Assembly (NCBI GenBank): GCA_023459875.1
Contig: JAEWRY010000044.1
Coordinates: 219,795-283,794 of the forward strand
Source: Bacillota bacterium
GTDB taxonomy: Bacteria > Bacillota > Clostridia > Oscillospirales > Oscillospiraceae
Direction: 5' to 3'
Length of the DNA: 64,000 nt
In this document: positions 18,201-25,388 of the stretch, piece after piece
Layout: every line of letters begins with the position of its first letter
How positions within the stretch are numbered: position 1 is the first letter of the stretch
Translations under genes and position numbers: made by a program
Notes under the pieces: generated by a model
The model's database searches: none
Told to the model about the DNA's origin: nothing
The model's input: the letters and a program-made list of their open reading frames with translations, nothing else

Positions 18201-19758
18201 TGGGAGGATTGGTCACCTGGGCGAAGAGCTGCTTAAAATAGCTGAAAAGCGGTTGATACTTATGGGACAGCACAGCGAGGGGAATATCGATTCCCATGGA
18301 AGCGATGGGCTCCGAGCCCGTATTGGCCATGGGCAGGATGGTGTCCATCACGTCTTCGTAAGTATATCCAAACGCTTTTTGAAGCTGGACCTTCTGCTTG
18401 GGGGGATAAGCGGGCGCCCGGTGATTGGGAAGGGGCAGGTCGGCAAGCCGCACCAGATTTTGATCCAGCCACTCTCCGTAAGGCTGTCTGGCGGCATAGG
18501 TCTCCTTCAGGGTTTCGTCGTCGATGACGCAGCCCCTGATTGTATCCACCAGCAGCATTTTCCCCGGCCGCAGGCGGGATTTCTTGATGATATGGGCGGG
18601 ATCTATATCCAGAACGCCCACCTCGGAGGCTAGGATCAGCCGTTCGTCGTCGGTGATATAGTAGCGGGAGGGGCGCAGGCCGTTCCGGTCGAGCACGGCG
18701 CCAACGCAGTCTCCGTCGGAGAAGAGGATGGCTGCGGGGCCGTCCCACGGCTCCATGAGTATGGAGTAATACCGGTAGAGGTCCCGCCGGGCGCGGCTCA
18801 TGAGCTCGTCTCCCCGCCAGGGCTCGGGAATCGTAAGCATCACGGCCAGCGGCAGCTCCACGCCGCTCATCATTAAGAATTCAAGGGTATTGTCCAGCAT
18901 GGCGGAATCGGACCCGCCCTCGTTGATTACCGGGAATACTTTGTCCAGGTCCCCCTTGAGGGCGTCGCAGGACATGGTCTCCTCCCGGGCCAGCATCCGG
19001 TCGGCGTTGCCCCGGATGGTGTTGATCTCACCGTTGTGGAGGATAAGGCGATTGGGATGAGCCCGTTCCCAGCTGGGATTGGTATTGGTGGAAAAACGGG
19101 AGTGAACCAGCGCGATGGCCGCTTTATAGTCCTTATCCTGCAGATCGGGGTAAAAGCTCCGAAGCTGATTGACCAGGAACATGCCCTTATAAACAATGGT
19201 CCTGCTGGAAAGGGAGACCACATAGGTGCTGTCTCCCGACTGTTCAAATTCGCGCCGAACCACATAGAGACGCCGATCGAATGCCAGGCCCTGCTCCACG
19301 TTTTTGGGGCGGCCCACAAAGCCCTGCTCAATGCAGGGCATCTTCGATCTCGCCTTATATCCCAATATACCGGGATTCACCGGCACGGACCGCCATCCCA
19401 GGAATGGCAGCCCCTCTTTCTGCGCGATGATCTCGAACATTTTTTTCGCCTGGTTGCGCTTTAACACATCCTGAGAAAAAAAGAACATTCCCACGCCGTA
19501 ATCCCTGGCCTTGCCAAGAGAAAACCCGCAGCCTTCCACCGCTTTGGTAAAAAAAGCATGGGAAATCTGTAATAGAATTCCCACGCCGTCTCCCGTCTTG
19601 CCTTCGGCGTCTTTGCCGGCTCGATGCTCCAGTTTTTCCACAATGCCCAGCGCGTCATCCACTGTTTGCCGCGTTTGTTTTCCCTTGATATCCACCACCA
19701 AGCCGATACCGCAGGCGTCGTGCTCAAAATCGGGGCTGTAGAGTGTCTTTTGTCCCAT
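15238..19758 (-). CDS. gltB: Glutamate synthase (NADPH) large subunit
   Basis: 1506 residues from ATG 19758 (AAAGGA 9 nt upstream; the ATG at 19767 directly abuts that site and is rejected). The order is: a glutamine amidotransferase domain with the presumed catalytic Cys in HDACGIG after a short propeptide, a central linker, the FMN-binding synthase barrel with GHDGGTGAAPRTS, a 3Fe-4S loop CVMMRVCNLDTCPVG, and the C-terminal GXGXG helix domain. It converts glutamine and 2-oxoglutarate to two glutamates. Placed between the ANTAR regulator and gltD. A very long open frame exists antisense to it but is a codon-bias artefact. Confidence 0.97.
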   Translation of the reverse strand: MGQKTLYSPDFEHDACGIGLVVDIKGKQTRQTVDDALGIVEKLEHRAGKDAEGKTGDGVGILLQISHAFFTKAVEGCGFSLGKARDYGVGMFFFSQDVLKRNQAKKMFEIIAQKEGLPFLGWRSVPVNPGILGYKARSKMPCIEQGFVGRPKNVEQGLAFDRRLYVVRREFEQSGDSTYVVSLSSRTIVYKGMFLVNQLRSFYPDLQDKDYKAAIALVHSRFSTNTNPSWERAHPNRLILHNGEINTIRGNADRMLAREETMSCDALKGDLDKVFPVINEGGSDSAMLDNTLEFLMMSGVELPLAVMLTIPEPWRGDELMSRARRDLYRYYSILMEPWDGPAAILFSDGDCVGAVLDRNGLRPSRYYITDDERLILASEVGVLDIDPAHIIKKSRLRPGKMLLVDTIRGCVIDDETLKETYAARQPYGEWLDQNLVRLADLPLPNHRAPAYPPKQKVQLQKAFGYTYEDVMDTILPMANTGSEPIASMGIDIPLAVLSHKYQPLFSYFKQLFAQVTNPPIDAIREEIVTDTTIYLGDDGNLLEEKAKNCRVLEVHNPILTTTDLMKIRAMKKPGFHVETVSILYYKNTPLKRALDHMFVAADRAYRNGANIIILSDRGVDENHVAIPSLLAVSAMEQYLVRTKKRTAVSVILESAEPRDVHQFATLLGYGARAVNPYLAQETIGGLIEEGLLDKDYYAAVKDYNDAVLHGIVKIASKMGISTIQSYQSAQIFEAVGISKEVVDEYFTNTVSRVEGIGLAEIEELVDSNHSKAFDPLGLGTDLTLDSIGTHKSRSGCEDHMYNPQTIHLLQEAARRGDYGIFKEYSKLVDDENSPHTLRGLIEMCYIADPLPLDQIESEDSIVKRFKTGAMSYGSISQEAHECLALAMNRLGGKSNSGEGGESPERLGTERGSAIKQVASGRFGVTSEYLVSAREIQIKMAQGAKPGEGGHLPGKKVYPWIAKTRHSTPGVSLISPPPHHDIYSIEDLAQLIYDLKNANRAARISVKLVSEAGVGTIAAGVAKAGAQVVLISGHDGGTGAAPRTSIHNAGLPWELGLAETHQTLLRNGLRSRVTLETDGKLMTGRDVAIACMLGAEEFGFATAPLITMGCVMMRVCNLDTCPVGVATQNPELRKRFAGKPEHVENFMRFVARELREHMAKLGVHTVEELVGRTDLLRPRAHAVNHRAGTVDLSAILSSPPSDPSVKTHFDPKDIFPFGLEKTIDLRVLERELGDALETGEPKRLSINVSSTDRALGTILGSDITRLHGSSLADDTFVVKCYGGGGQSFGAFIPKGLTLELEGDANDYFGKGLSGGKLVVYPPEKSAFIAEENIIIGNVALYGATSGTAFVRGIAGERFCVRNSGATAVVEGVGDHGCEYMTGGRVVILGSTGKNFAAGMSGGVAFVWDPNNDLYLRVNKELITMDTLAEKHDIEELRALLAAHAAATGSERAKKILASMEASARQFKKILPRDYDKMLRTIARLEERGMCRADAEVEAFYINSKGGE

Positions 19759-19770
19759 GTAGATCATCCT

Positions 19771-20304
19771 TTACATGCCAAGTATCATTCGGGCGGTCTC
19801 CACCATCCGGGTTCCAGTATCCATGCTCTTTTTCTGAAGCAGACGGTGTGCCTCTTCTTCCGTCATGCAGTTGCGCTTCATGAGCAATTCCTTTGCCTGG
19901 GAAATGAGCGACTCCTCTTCTTTCCCCCGTTTCGGCACAGCGGGATGGCGCGCAATTCGCCCTTCCATCTGCATCAGCATTCGGACCGAAGCCAGGAGAT
20001 CCCCGCGGGTAACCGGCGCCGAAAGCTTAAAGAGAGTATTAGATGAGAGCAGATCCATCTGCGGCGGGGTAGCGATAAGCAAGACCAGGGCAATGTCCAA
20101 AAGATTTTCTGAGAGCTGTTCGGCCGTCATATCGGTGAGCTTATAACCGCAGACTACCACGCCGCCGCCCGCCTTTCGAACGGCGCGGGAAACCTCGCCG
20201 CCGGAGCGGCAGACGGTCGACACCGGCAGTCCGCCCGCTTCCAGCATCTCTTTGATGCGGGCGCGCCCGGCTTCTCCCTCAAAGGCAACAATAAGCTTTT
20301 TCAT
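19771..20304 (-). CDS. ANTAR-domain antiterminator with degenerate receiver
   Basis: 177 residues. Residues 1-115 have a response-regulator-like fold, but the position of the phosphorylated Asp reads VVVCGYKLTDM, so it probably is not phosphorylated. A linker leads to a C-terminal ANTAR RNA-binding domain (about 135-177: AKELLMKRNCMTEEEAHRLLQKKSMDTGTRMVETARMIL). ANTAR proteins bind hexaloop hairpins and prevent termination, and clostridial members are often linked to nitrogen genes. It sits between glnA and gltB, 12 nt before gltB. Its likely target is the attenuator in the glnA leader, giving operon autoregulation. The signal it senses is not visible. Confidence 0.88.
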   Translation of the reverse strand: MKKLIVAFEGEAGRARIKEMLEAGGLPVSTVCRSGGEVSRAVRKAGGGVVVCGYKLTDMTAEQLSENLLDIALVLLIATPPQMDLLSSNTLFKLSAPVTRGDLLASVRMLMQMEGRIARHPAVPKRGKEEESLISQAKELLMKRNCMTEEEAHRLLQKKSMDTGTRMVETARMILGM

Positions 20305-20327
20305 GATACCACCCCAAGATACAGGTT

Positions 20328-20360
20328 GCCGAGCCGAGGGTGTTTCCCCCTCGGCTCGGC
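20328..20360 (-). promoter_or_regulatory. Strong intercistronic hairpin between glnA and the ANTAR gene
   Basis: A perfect 13-bp GC-rich stem with a 7-nt loop (GGAAACA on the sense strand), 19 nt after the glnA stop and 23 nt before the ANTAR start. No U-run follows, so it is more likely an mRNA-stability or processing hairpin that raises glnA over the downstream genes than a true terminator. The loop does not fit the AnnGnn ANTAR rule. Confidence 0.6.
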
Positions 20361-20379
20361 GGTATTGAATGGGACAGTC

Positions 20380-21714
20380 TTAGTAGGCAATAATGTATTT
20401 ATCGCGCTCCCAGCTGGAAACCTGGGTGCGGTATTCGTCCCATTCTGCTTCCTTGCCGGCAACATATTGAGAAAACACATGACTGCCAAGCGTATCGGTA
20501 AGCAGTTTATCCGCCTTGAGTTCTCCCACCGCATCGATGAGGGAGCCTGGAAGACTTTCGATGCCATTCTTTTGCCTGGTTTCCGCGTCCATGGCAAAAA
20601 TATTCTGCGTGATCTCCGGCGGAGGGGTCATGCCCTTTTCAATGCCGTCCAGCCCGGCCGCCAGGCACAAAGCCAGCGAAAGATAGGGGTTGCAGGCCGG
20701 GTCGGGGCAGCGGAGCTCAAGCCGGGTGGACTGGCCGCGGGCGGCGGGAATCCGGATCAGTGCGGAACGGTTAGCGGCCGACCAGGCCATGTAACAGGGC
20801 GCCTCATAGCCGGGAACCAATCTCTTGTAAGAGTTGACCAGCGGATTGGTGACTGCCGTCATGCCTTTTACGTGAGCGAGCAAGCCTGCAATAAAGCTGT
20901 AAGCTTCCTTGGAGAGTCCTTTGGCTCCGTTGGGGTCGTAGAAGATGTTCTTTCCGTTTTTGAAAAGTGACATATTGGTGTGCATACCCGAACCGTTGAT
21001 CCCGAATATCGGCTTGGGCATAAAAGTCGCGTGCAGGCCGTTCTTCTGGGCCAGGGTCTTCACCGCCAGCTTGAAGGTCATGATATTATCCGCAGCATTC
21101 AGCGCGTCGGCATACTTAAAGTCGATCTCATGCTGGCCGGCGGCCACCTCGTGGTGAGATGCTTCGATCTCAAAGCCCATCTCCTCCAGAGCAAGGCAGA
21201 TTTCCCTGCGGGTACTCTCGCCGTGATCCAAGGGTCCCAGGTCGAAATATCCGGCTTCATCATTTGTCTTTGTGGTGGGCTTGCCTTCCTCATCGGTCTG
21301 GAACAGGAAGAACTCCAACTCGGGACCAACGTTAAAGGCATCGTAGCCCATGGCTACCGCTTTCTTCAGCGCGTTCTTCAGCACACCGCGGGGGTCGCCC
21401 ACAAAGGGAGTTCCGTCAGGATTATAGACATCGCAAATGAGACGCGCAACCTTGCCGTGCTGAGGCCGCCAGGGGAAGATCACAAAGGAATCCAGATCCG
21501 GGTATAAGTACTGGTCGGACTCCTGAATGCGCACAAACCCCTCGATTGATGAGCCGTCGATCATGATCTGATTGTTTACCGCCTTTTCAATCTGGGAGGC
21601 GGTAATGGCCACGTTCTTAAGCTGGCCGAAAATATCGGTAAACTGGAGACGAATGAATTTGACATCCTGCTCCGTAACTAAACGGATGATATCTTCCTTT
21701 GAATACTTGCTCAT
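20380..21714 (-). CDS. glnA: Glutamine synthetase type I
   Basis: 444 residues from ATG 21714, with GGAAGGAGA as ribosome-binding site. It has the beta-Grasp N-terminus (DVKFIRLQFTDIFG), the active-site DGSSIEGF, VGPELEFFLF metal ligands, the HHEVAAGQHEID segment, NGSGMHTNMS and the NRSALIRIPAARG substrate region. The length and absence of an adenylylation-loop extension match the short Firmicutes GSI-alpha class, which is feedback-controlled rather than adenylylated. It forms glutamine from glutamate and ammonia, and with gltBD completes the GS-GOGAT cycle in one operon. Confidence 0.97.
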   Translation of the reverse strand: MSKYSKEDIIRLVTEQDVKFIRLQFTDIFGQLKNVAITASQIEKAVNNQIMIDGSSIEGFVRIQESDQYLYPDLDSFVIFPWRPQHGKVARLICDVYNPDGTPFVGDPRGVLKNALKKAVAMGYDAFNVGPELEFFLFQTDEEGKPTTKTNDEAGYFDLGPLDHGESTRREICLALEEMGFEIEASHHEVAAGQHEIDFKYADALNAADNIMTFKLAVKTLAQKNGLHATFMPKPIFGINGSGMHTNMSLFKNGKNIFYDPNGAKGLSKEAYSFIAGLLAHVKGMTAVTNPLVNSYKRLVPGYEAPCYMAWSAANRSALIRIPAARGQSTRLELRCPDPACNPYLSLALCLAAGLDGIEKGMTPPPEITQNIFAMDAETRQKNGIESLPGSLIDAVGELKADKLLTDTLGSHVFSQYVAGKEAEWDEYRTQVSSWERDKYIIAY

Positions 21715-21747
21715 ATCTGCATCTCCTTCCAAGATACGAATAAAACT

Positions 21748-21792
21748 AAAAAAAGAGCATGGAAACCCCTTTGCGACGGAGCCCCATTGCTC
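21748..21792 (-). promoter_or_regulatory. glnA leader attenuator: terminator overlapping an ANTAR-type hexaloop hairpin
   Basis: On the sense (reverse) strand the leader can fold into a long imperfect stem (arms 21778-21792 and 21755-21769) followed at once by seven U (21748-21754), a classical intrinsic terminator about 10-50 nt after the promoter. The 5' arm alone can instead form GAGC-AATGGG-GCTC (21779-21792), a hairpin with a six-base loop having A at 1 and G at 4, the rule for ANTAR targets. The two folds are mutually exclusive. Only one clear hexaloop hairpin is seen, while the described motif has two. Confidence 0.72.
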
Positions 21793-21805
21793 AAACCTTA
21801 CGATT

Positions 21806-21834
21806 ATTATATGACAACCGTCAGCCTCTGTCAA
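21806..21834 (-). promoter_or_regulatory. Consensus sigma-A promoter of the glnA operon
   Basis: Sense strand TTGACA (21834-21829), 17-bp spacer, TATAAT (21811-21806): a full match to consensus at both hexamers. Such strength fits control after initiation by the leader attenuator. Confidence 0.92.
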
Positions 21835-21956
21835 CTCATTTTTAGCAAGGTTTGATTTGTTTATTGCAAACGTCAAAGAATTTTTCTATATTATACTCTC
21901 CATTTATGCAATTTCTGCAAGTCCTAATAATTTTAATTGCATTTTGCAAAAAGAAC

Positions 21957-21985
21957 TTGACAATCATAAGCAAGAAGCGTATGAT
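21957..21985 (+). promoter_or_regulatory. Sigma-A promoter of the T-box/asnB transcript
   Basis: TTGACA (21957-21962), 17-bp spacer, TATGAT (21980-21985). It lies about 20 nt before the T-box stem I region, divergent from the glnA promoter. Confidence 0.88.
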
Positions 21986-22004
21986 GCTTAACAATAATGA
22001 TACC

Positions 22005-22283
22005 TGCGAAGAGGGAGACAAGTACTGTAAAAAGGCCGGTTGCAGAGAGCGGGGGCAGGTGAGAGCCCCGCACAGGGCGTTTGCAGGAATAACACTCTGG
22101 AGCATCAACCTGAACCCCCACAAATTGGGCAATAGGGAAGACGATTGGGGGCGCGTTAAGCCCGCCGGGGCTTGATAGAGCCTTTAAAAGTGACTACAAT
22201 GGGGTAGTAAGTTAGGTGGCACCGCGGATTGGCAGCGATTCGTCCTAAGAAATTTAGGAGGATGCGCTGCTATATTTGTGAGG
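22005..22283 (+). promoter_or_regulatory. T-box riboswitch, apparent asparagine specifier
   Basis: The leader has the stem I start (GAGGGAGACAAGTA), a long stem I ending near 22120 where AAC is followed by A (ATAACACTC), and the T-box proper AGGTGGCACCGCGG at 22214-22227. After it comes a terminator/antiterminator region: GCAGCG (22232-22237) pairs with CGCTGC (22265-22270), and CGTCCTAA pairs with TTTAGGAGG. Uncharged tRNA binding would stabilise the antiterminator. The AAC specifier (Asn) agrees with the asparagine synthase that follows. The U-run after the terminator stem is weak. Boundaries are approximate. Confidence 0.88.
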
Positions 22284-22293
22284 TGCTTTTATT

Positions 22294-23871
22294 ATGTGTT
22301 CAATCTTCGGCATCGATACTAAAATCGTCCCTCTGGACCAGCTGAAGGCGCAATTTGACAAAACCCTTTCCAGGGGGCCCGATATGTCCCGCATTACCGA
22401 AACCGCCACCGGCTACCTCTGTTTCCACCGGCTTTCCATTATGGGTCTCCATCCGGAAGGAATGCAGCCCTTTTATCTGGACGGAGACTATGTCGTATGC
22501 AACGGCGAGCTGTACGGCTTCCGGCCGCTCAAAAAGAAGCTTTCTGAAAAATATACCTTCGTGAGCGAATCCGACTGCGAGCTTCTCCTCCCCTTATATC
22601 ATGAATACGGCTTCGATATGTTCTCCATGCTGGACGCCGAATTTGCCCTCGTCATTTACGACAGCAGAACCCGGAGCCTCGTTGCAGCGCGGGACCCCAT
22701 CGGCATTCGGCCGCTTTTCTACGGCCATCTGAAAGACGGAGCCATCGTCTTTGCCAGCGAAGCCAAAAATCTTGTGGGACTTTGCGCCGAAATCTGCCCC
22801 TTCCCGCCCGGCCATTATTATGCCAACGGAAAATTCACCCGCTACGCCGACCTTACTACGGTGGATAACTACCGCAGCGACAGCCTGGATGTCATTTGTA
22901 AAAACATCCACGATAAACTGGTGGCCGGTATTGAAAAAAGGCTTGACGCCGACGCTCCCCTTGGCTTTCTTCTTTCCGGCGGCCTGGATTCCAGCCTGGT
23001 ATGCTCGGTGGCGGCAAGACTCCTCAAAAAGCCCATCCGCACTTTTTCCATCGGAATGGATAAGGACGCCATCGATCTGGGCTACGCGCGGGAGGTGGCC
23101 GATTATCTGGGGTGCGACCATACCGAGATCTTCATGACGAGGGATCAGGTCATTTCGGAACTGGAGAACGTGGTCGCGGCCCTGGGCACCTACGACATCA
23201 CCACCATCCGGGCCAGCATGGGCATGTACCTGGTGTGCAAGGGTATCCGGGAGCAGACCGACGTGCGTGTGCTGCTCACGGGAGAAATTTCCGACGAGCT
23301 CTTCGGATATAAATACACCGACTTCGCCCCCTCGCCCGAAGCCTTCCAGACGGAGGCAAAAAAGCGGATGGATGAAATTTATATGTACGATGTGCTCCGT
23401 GCCGACCGGTGCATTTCCGTTCATTCCATGGAAGCGCGGGTTCCCTTCGGCGACCTGGACTTCGTTCGATACGTGATGTCCATTGACCCTCGCCTTAAGG
23501 TCAATTCGTACGGCAAGGGAAAATATCTTTTGAGAAGGGCCTTTGAGGGCGACTACTTGCCGCTTCCCATCCTTTACCGGGAAAAGGCGGCCTTTTCCGA
23601 CGCAGTGGGTCATTCCATGGTGGACGATTTAAAGGAGTATGCCGCTTCCCTGTATTCCGACGCCGATCTTTTCGCAGCCAAAGAAAAATATCCATTCGCC
23701 ACTCCCTTCACCAAGGAGTCCCTTCTGTACCGGGATCTGTTTGAGCGCTATTACCCCGGGCAGGCGGAGATGGTGAAGGACTTCTGGATGCCGAACAAGG
23801 AATGGGAGGGCTGCGCCGTCAATGATCCCTCCGCCAGAGTCCTCTCCAACTACGGCAGCAGCGGCGTATAA
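22294..23871 (+). CDS. asnB: Asparagine synthase (glutamine-hydrolysing)
   Basis: 525 residues. Cys2 after the initiator Met is the amidotransferase nucleophile (MCSIFGI), with the substrate-site segments CNGELYGF and ARDPIGIRPL. The synthetase domain has the PP-loop LLSGGLDSSLV, TFSIGM and LLTGEISDELFGYKY. It makes asparagine from aspartate and glutamine with ATP. Closer in length to the enterobacterial AsnB/plant form (about 555) than to the 630-residue Bacillus AsnB. Controlled by the Asn T-box upstream. A multi-hairpin repeat begins 6 nt after the stop. Confidence 0.95.
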   Translation: MCSIFGIDTKIVPLDQLKAQFDKTLSRGPDMSRITETATGYLCFHRLSIMGLHPEGMQPFYLDGDYVVCNGELYGFRPLKKKLSEKYTFVSESDCELLLPLYHEYGFDMFSMLDAEFALVIYDSRTRSLVAARDPIGIRPLFYGHLKDGAIVFASEAKNLVGLCAEICPFPPGHYYANGKFTRYADLTTVDNYRSDSLDVICKNIHDKLVAGIEKRLDADAPLGFLLSGGLDSSLVCSVAARLLKKPIRTFSIGMDKDAIDLGYAREVADYLGCDHTEIFMTRDQVISELENVVAALGTYDITTIRASMGMYLVCKGIREQTDVRVLLTGEISDELFGYKYTDFAPSPEAFQTEAKKRMDEIYMYDVLRADRCISVHSMEARVPFGDLDFVRYVMSIDPRLKVNSYGKGKYLLRRAFEGDYLPLPILYREKAAFSDAVGHSMVDDLKEYAASLYSDADLFAAKEKYPFATPFTKESLLYRDLFERYYPGQAEMVKDFWMPNKEWEGCAVNDPSARVLSNYGSSGV

Positions 23872-23877
23872 AGAGGC

Positions 23878-24074
23878 TGTCGAGGAACCTTGTTTTTCGA
23901 CAAAACGTAAGATGGAAGCGGCTCTCTGGAGCCGCACATAGAGTGCCTAGCGGGAAGTGAATTCCCGCTAGGCACTGGTATTTAACCTTTTGCGGATTTC
24001 GGTCACGTAAGCGCAACGCAGAATCCGTAAAAGCTTTTCGCCGTTTGCGAAAAGGACGAAGGGCTTTTTCGCAA
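23878..24074 (+). repeat. Dispersed multi-hairpin repeat, copy A
   Basis: About 197 bp nearly collinear with copy B at 55685-55880, in the same orientation and also between convergent genes. It contains a hairpin GCGGCTC/GAGCCGC, a 15-bp stem AGTGCCTAGCGGGAA (23942-23956) pairing with 23962-23976 over a 5-nt GTGAA loop, and CTTTTCGC/GCGAAAAG (24034-24041/24047-24054). The ends TGTCG and TTTTTCGCA are decayed forms of the terminal inverted repeat seen in copy B. No coding capacity. A MITE-like element or a structured RNA/terminator module. Confidence 0.8.
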
Positions 24075-24078
24075 AGTA

Positions 24079-24110
24079 AAAATGCTCCGTCCTGTAAGAC
24101 GGAGCATTTT
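24079..24110 (-). terminator. Terminator of the darA-holB-ricT operon
   Basis: A 13-bp perfect stem (24079-24091/24098-24110) with a 6-nt loop directly adjoining the ricT stop codon. On the reverse strand it is followed by a short T-rich stretch. It also abuts the end of repeat copy A. Confidence 0.85.
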
Positions 24111-25373
24111 TTACGATTCTTTTTCTTTTTTTGGCTTTCCACGCCAGCGGCGGTGGGGTTTTCCCGGTTTTTTGACCGCACCCTCCCCCTGCTGGGCGGT
24201 ACCCTGGGCAGAAGGCGCGGCAGGCGCTGGCTTCACCTGGGGCTGCTGCTGAGGTTTTTCCTGCTTCAAGACGATCTGTGCCGGGCTCTGAGCGGGAACG
24301 GCGCTCAGTTTTTTCCGCTCCTGCTGAATTTTCCGGTTTTTATTGCGGCTCCCGTTCCGGTCCTGTCCGCCGGGCGCTGGCCGCTGCTTGTTCCCGGTGT
24401 CGGTACCCGAAAAAATCTGTTCCAACGCGGAAGTGATTGCCTTTCGATTCTCTTCCTCGGGCGCTTTCGCTTTTGATTCATCCGCCGTGGAGACCGGTTC
24501 CATGCGGCGTCTGGCCAGTTCGTCAGCGGAGGGCACCACATAGCCGTCCGGCCGTTTCCCTTTTCCGCTGCGCACCACGCTGATTTCGCAGACATGATAA
24601 TTTTTCGGAACGTCACTCTCGTCTTCCAGCCGCACCTTTACCTGTTCCCGCAGGAGATTTACGGCTGTTACGGTTCCCACGCCGTCCGGCGTTTCCACAA
24701 AGGACTCGTTTTTGGGACAACGCTTGATCAGATCCTCATATGCCTCCTGTTCATACTTCAGGCAGCACATAAGACGTCCGCAGGTGCCCGAAATTTTTGT
24801 GGGATTAAGAGACAGATTCTGGACCTTCGCCATTTTAATCGAAACAGGCTGGAATTCGTCCAAAAAGCTTGCACAGCAAAACGGCTTGCCGCAAATTCCA
24901 AGCCCGCCCAGCATCTTCGCCTCGTCCCGGACGCCGATCTGCCGCAACTCGATACGGGTATGGAAAATAGCGGCCAGATCCTTCACCAGGGCACGGAAGT
25001 CAACCCGTCCCTCCGAAGTAAAGAAAAAGAGAATCTTACTTCCCTCGAAGCTGTATTCCACATCTACCAGCTTCATATCCAGTTCATGTTCGGTTATCTT
25101 CTGCTGGCAGACCCGAAAGGCCCGTTCTTCCCGCGCACGGTTCTTTTTTACAACCGAAAGGTCCTCTTCAGTGGCGATCCGTATGACGGGACGCAGCGGC
25201 GCGGCAAGGCTCTCTTCGGAAACGGTCGTGTTGCCCCTCACACATTCCCCGTATTCGAGTCCTCCCGAGGTCTCGATAATGACTCCCTGTCCGGGGCTGG
25301 CGATGAGTCCCTGGGGATCAAAATAATACTGTTTTCCTCCGCTTTTAAAGCGGACGCCAATGATTTCAGCCAT
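24111..25373 (-). CDS. ricT: PSP1-domain protein RicT (YaaT)
   Basis: 420 residues. The first 280 carry the PSP1/YaaT fold with its conserved cysteines (GGLGICGKPFCCASF and GTCGRLMCCLKYE), the ligands of the [4Fe-4S] clusters shown for the Bacillus RicA-RicF-RicT complex, which helps RNase Y mature mRNAs and affects sporulation and competence. Residues 290-420 are a low-complexity Gln/Pro/Lys-rich tail ending in RRWRGKPKKEKES, absent from the about 275-residue Bacillus protein. It follows holB as in Bacillus (yaaQ-yaaR-holB-yaaT). Confidence 0.93.
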   Translation of the reverse strand: MAEIIGVRFKSGGKQYYFDPQGLIASPGQGVIIETSGGLEYGECVRGNTTVSEESLAAPLRPVIRIATEEDLSVVKKNRAREERAFRVCQQKITEHELDMKLVDVEYSFEGSKILFFFTSEGRVDFRALVKDLAAIFHTRIELRQIGVRDEAKMLGGLGICGKPFCCASFLDEFQPVSIKMAKVQNLSLNPTKISGTCGRLMCCLKYEQEAYEDLIKRCPKNESFVETPDGVGTVTAVNLLREQVKVRLEDESDVPKNYHVCEISVVRSGKGKRPDGYVVPSADELARRRMEPVSTADESKAKAPEEENRKAITSALEQIFSGTDTGNKQRPAPGGQDRNGSRNKNRKIQQERKKLSAVPAQSPAQIVLKQEKPQQQPQVKPAPAAPSAQGTAQQGEGAVKKPGKPHRRWRGKPKKEKES

Positions 25374-25388
25374 AAACGCCTCCAGAGG

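Noticed and set aside
15223..18633. An 1136-codon open frame on the + strand antisense to gltB
   Set aside because: It mirrors the codon structure of the conserved gltB gene, shows no recognisable family and has no promoter or ribosome-binding site. Long antisense frames are expected in GC-rich genes.
20328..20360. glnA-ANTAR intergenic hairpin considered as a second ANTAR target
   Set aside because: Its seven-base loop does not fit the six-base AnnGnn rule.
23878..24110. Repeat copy A region considered as a CRISPR array or tRNA
   Set aside because: No regularly spaced direct repeats, and no cloverleaf or T-loop consensus. It is a set of different hairpins shared with one other locus.
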